DNA from: Achromobacter piechaudii NBRC 102461 | Lineage (GTDB): Bacteria; Pseudomonadota; Gammaproteobacteria; Burkholderiales; Burkholderiaceae_B | NCBI RefSeq assembly: GCF_001571245.1 | Contig: NZ_BCTK01000001.1 | Span: 372,001 to 436,000 of the forward strand | Direction of reading: 5' to 3' | DNA length: 64,000 bases | In this document: in pieces, positions 62,303 through 64,000 of the stretch | Numbering within the stretch: the first letter of the stretch is position 1 | Layout of the letters: each line of letters starts with the position of its first letter | Position numbers and translations under genes: made by a program | Notes under the pieces: generated by a model | Database searches by the model: none | Told to the model about the DNA's origin: nothing | Seen by the model: the letters and a program-made list of their open reading frames with translations, nothing else

Positions 62303-63304
62303 TCAGTCGACTTTTGCGCCGGAGGTTTTCACCACCTCGGCCCACTTGACGGTCTCTTGCGCCATGAATTGCTTGAACTGCGTGGGCGTGTTGCCCGACG
62401 GCGTGGCCCCTTGCGCCTGAAGCTGCGCGCGCACGGGCGCTTGCTGCAAGGCGGCGGCGACGTCGCGCTGGATCTTTTCGACGATGGCGGGCGGCGTGCC
62501 GGCAGGCGCCAACAATCCGAACCAGCTGGAGGCCTCGTAGCCTTTCACGCCGGCTTCGGCCATGGTCGGTACATCAGGCAGGGCGGGCGAACGCGCCGTC
62601 GTCGTGACCGCCAGCGGGCGCAGCTTGCCGCCCTTGATGTAGCCCATGGACGAGGGCAGGTTGTCGAAGATCAGATCGGCCGATCCGCCCATCACGTCGG
62701 TCAGCGCGGGGCTGCTGCCCTTGTACGGCACGTGCGTCATCTGCGTGCCCGTCATGGTCTGGAAGAGCTCGCCGGACAGGTGCGTGGACGTGCCGTTGCC
62801 GGTGGACGCCATGTTCACGCTGTTCGGATTGGCCTTCAGGTATTTGATGAGATCGGCCACGGTGCGGATGCCGTGCTTGTCCGCGAACTTGGGATTCAGT
62901 TCAAGAATGTTCGGGACGGGAATGACCAGCGTGACCGGCACGAAATCCTTGACCGGGTCGTATGGCAGCTTACTGTAGACGGACTGGTTGATGGCGTGCG
63001 TGCTGACGGTGCCCATCAGCAAGGTGTAGCCGTCGGCAGTGGCTCGGGCGGCCTCTGCCGTGCCGACGTTGCCGCCTGCGCCGGCCTTGTTGTCCACCAC
63101 CACGGATTTATTCCAGCTCTTGCCCAGCTCGGCGGCCACCACGCGCGCGGCGATGTCGGCGGTGCCGCCGGCAGGGAAGGGCACGATGATCTTCACGTCG
63201 CGTTCGGGATAGTCGGCGTGAGCCTGCGCGGCGGGCAAGGCCAGGGCGATGGCCGTCAAGCTGGCGGCAACGATCAGCCGGCGTCGCGCGATGGGGGCAT
63301 GCAT
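62303..63304 (-). CDS. Bug/TctC-family tripartite receptor
   Basis: A 333-residue periplasmic receptor. The signal [20 protein letters not shown] leads to PAAQAHA, then [20 protein letters not shown] and [40 protein letters not shown]. It is 74 bp upstream of the other Bug gene on the same strand. Its start is divergent from a DapA-family gene, suggesting that a substrate of that aldolase family is captured. Confidence 0.94.
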   Translation of the reverse strand: MHAPIARRRLIVAASLTAIALALPAAQAHADYPERDVKIIVPFPAGGTADIAARVVAAELGKSWNKSVVVDNKAGAGGNVGTAEAARATADGYTLLMGTVSTHAINQSVYSKLPYDPVKDFVPVTLVIPVPNILELNPKFADKHGIRTVADLIKYLKANPNSVNMASTGNGTSTHLSGELFQTMTGTQMTHVPYKGSSPALTDVMGGSADLIFDNLPSSMGYIKGGKLRPLAVTTTARSPALPDVPTMAEAGVKGYEASSWFGLLAPAGTPPAIVEKIQRDVAAALQQAPVRAQLQAQGATPSGNTPTQFKQFMAQETVKWAEVVKTSGAKVD

Positions 63305-63438
63305 GGTTCTGTCTCCTCGGTGTGCGCGTGGCCGCGCATCGTTTGTGGGTGTTCCATGAGGTCTTGCGCCCCTGGCATCGCCCGAGGCGTACTACGGCAA
63401 GGAGTGGATCCCCGCCTTGCTTTCCTGATGCCTTTCAG

Positions 63439-63488
63439 TTGTCAAAGAAATATAGGTATTGAGCATTTACTTGTCAACCAAGTATACT
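63439..63488. promoter_or_regulatory. Promoter and paired operator before the DapA-family gene
   Basis: TTGAGC (63459) and TATACT (63483) are 18 bp apart and look like a sigma-70 promoter. Two copies of TTGTCAAnnAAnTATA start at 63439 and 63471, 32 bp apart (three helical turns). The second lies within a perfect 6-5-6 palindrome, TACTTG-TCAAC-CAAGTA (63468-63484), overlapping the -10 box. This looks like a repressor operator. Confidence 0.55.
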
Positions 63489-63535
63489 TTTTTCACCTTA
63501 CTTATCTTACAACTGGATCAGCCTGGAGCCCGTTC

Positions 63536-64000
63536 ATGAAAACTTCCCCGGTCACCGCGCAGGACTTGCAACGTTCGGTCATCGCCGTGCCGCCGCTTGC
63601 GCGCCACGACGATCTTTCGCTGAACGAAGCGGCCAACAAGGCCCTGCTTGGCCATCTGGAAGCGGGCGGCGTGCGCAACGTGATGTACGGCGGCAACGCC
63701 AATTTCTACAACGTGGGCGTAAGCGAATATGCGCGTATCGTGGATATGCTGGCCGGGCTGGCCGGTTCGGACACGTGGATTCTGCCGTCGGTCGGGCCCG
63801 ACTACGGCAAGATGATGGATCAGGCCGCCATCCTGCGATCGCGCGCGTTTCCCACCGCCATGTTGTTGCCGATGTCCTTTCCTTACACGGACGCAGGCCT
63901 GGCCGAAGGAGTGCGGCGCTTCACGGATGCGTTGGGCAAACCCGCCGTCGTCTATATCAAGTCGGCTGACTACCTGGCGCCCGAGACTGCCGCGCGTCTG
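63536..64000 (+). CDS. Dihydrodipicolinate synthase (DapA) family protein, 3' end outside window
   Basis: The gene begins at ATG 63536 with TGGAGC upstream and runs off the right edge, giving 155 residues of a usual ~300. It reads MKTSPVTAQDLQRSVIAVPP, then MYGGNANFYNVGVSEYARIV in place of the common GSTGE loop, and the Schiff-base lysine region VVYIKSADYLAP (K142). The family includes DapA, N-acetylneuraminate lyase, and 2-keto-sugar-acid aldolases or dehydratases. Divergence from two Bug receptor genes suggests catabolism of an imported acid rather than lysine synthesis. Confidence 0.85.
   Translation, partial: MKTSPVTAQDLQRSVIAVPPLARHDDLSLNEAANKALLGHLEAGGVRNVMYGGNANFYNVGVSEYARIVDMLAGLAGSDTWILPSVGPDYGKMMDQAAILRSRAFPTAMLLPMSFPYTDAGLAEGVRRFTDALGKPAVVYIKSADYLAPETAARL

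Overview
This window looks like a piece of a GC-rich betaproteobacterial chromosome of the Alcaligenaceae (Bordetella/Achromobacter type). The grounds are dense, short-gapped genes with strong G/C third-position bias, three Bug/TctC-type solute receptors, and familiar Bordetellales gene pairs. No rRNA, tRNA, insertion sequence or CRISPR array was recognised. The genus is an inference from content only.

Layout. 1-8.5 kb: a small cysteine-rich protein and an acetyltransferase, then a right-to-left peptide-uptake operon (MarR-like regulator, fused double ATPase, binding protein, two permeases, M14 peptidase). 8.5-12.6 kb: an ABC-F ATPase and a divergent Lrp-type regulator / class V aminotransferase pair that shares an inverted repeat. 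12.6-16.7 kb: formamidase with FmdB, a binding protein lacking a signal peptide, an NlpE-like lipoprotein and small proteins. 16.8-19.2 kb: what appears to be the deletion scar of a type VI secretion locus (a ClpV-VasH chimera, intact vasI, a stub of tssA). 19.2-27.6 kb: an Hsp70-like protein, ADP-ribose pyrophosphatase, ferredoxin, an ArsR/SRPBCC pair, an MFS permease, a secreted hydrolase, FNR and a gamma-glutamylcyclotransferase-like protein. 27.7-32.9 kb: clpB behind a good sigma-32 promoter, a CehA/McbA-like lipoprotein and a TetR regulator.

33-39.3 kb: a Tm-1-like / PEP-hydrolase-like / SRPBCC operon, a 47-bp tandem repeat, and a LysR-controlled N-acyl-D-amino-acid deacylase with its own Bug receptor. 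39.3-43.8 kb: a five-gene operon (PepSY membrane protein, DUF2271, DUF4198, ApbE, flavodoxin-type reductase) behind a possible Fur box. The DUF2271 protein carries an ApbE flavinylation motif, so the operon reads as an extracytosolic flavin redox system. 44-49.6 kb: crcB, the squalene genes hpnC-hpnD-hpnE, alanine racemase and an SDR. 49.7-56.2 kb: the lower homoprotocatechuate (4-hydroxyphenylacetate) pathway as two divergent units, hpaE-hpaD and hpaF/G1-hpaG2-hpaH-hpaI, with hpaR at the end. HpaF and HpaG1 are fused, and two palindromes in the divergent gap are likely HpaR operators. 56.3-64 kb: radA, a TauE-type permease with a KHAE repeat, a histidine-rich secreted peptide, a 2-hydroxyacid dehydrogenase, two more Bug receptors and the start of a DapA-family gene that runs off the right edge.

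All functions are read from motifs and family resemblance; no database search was possible.
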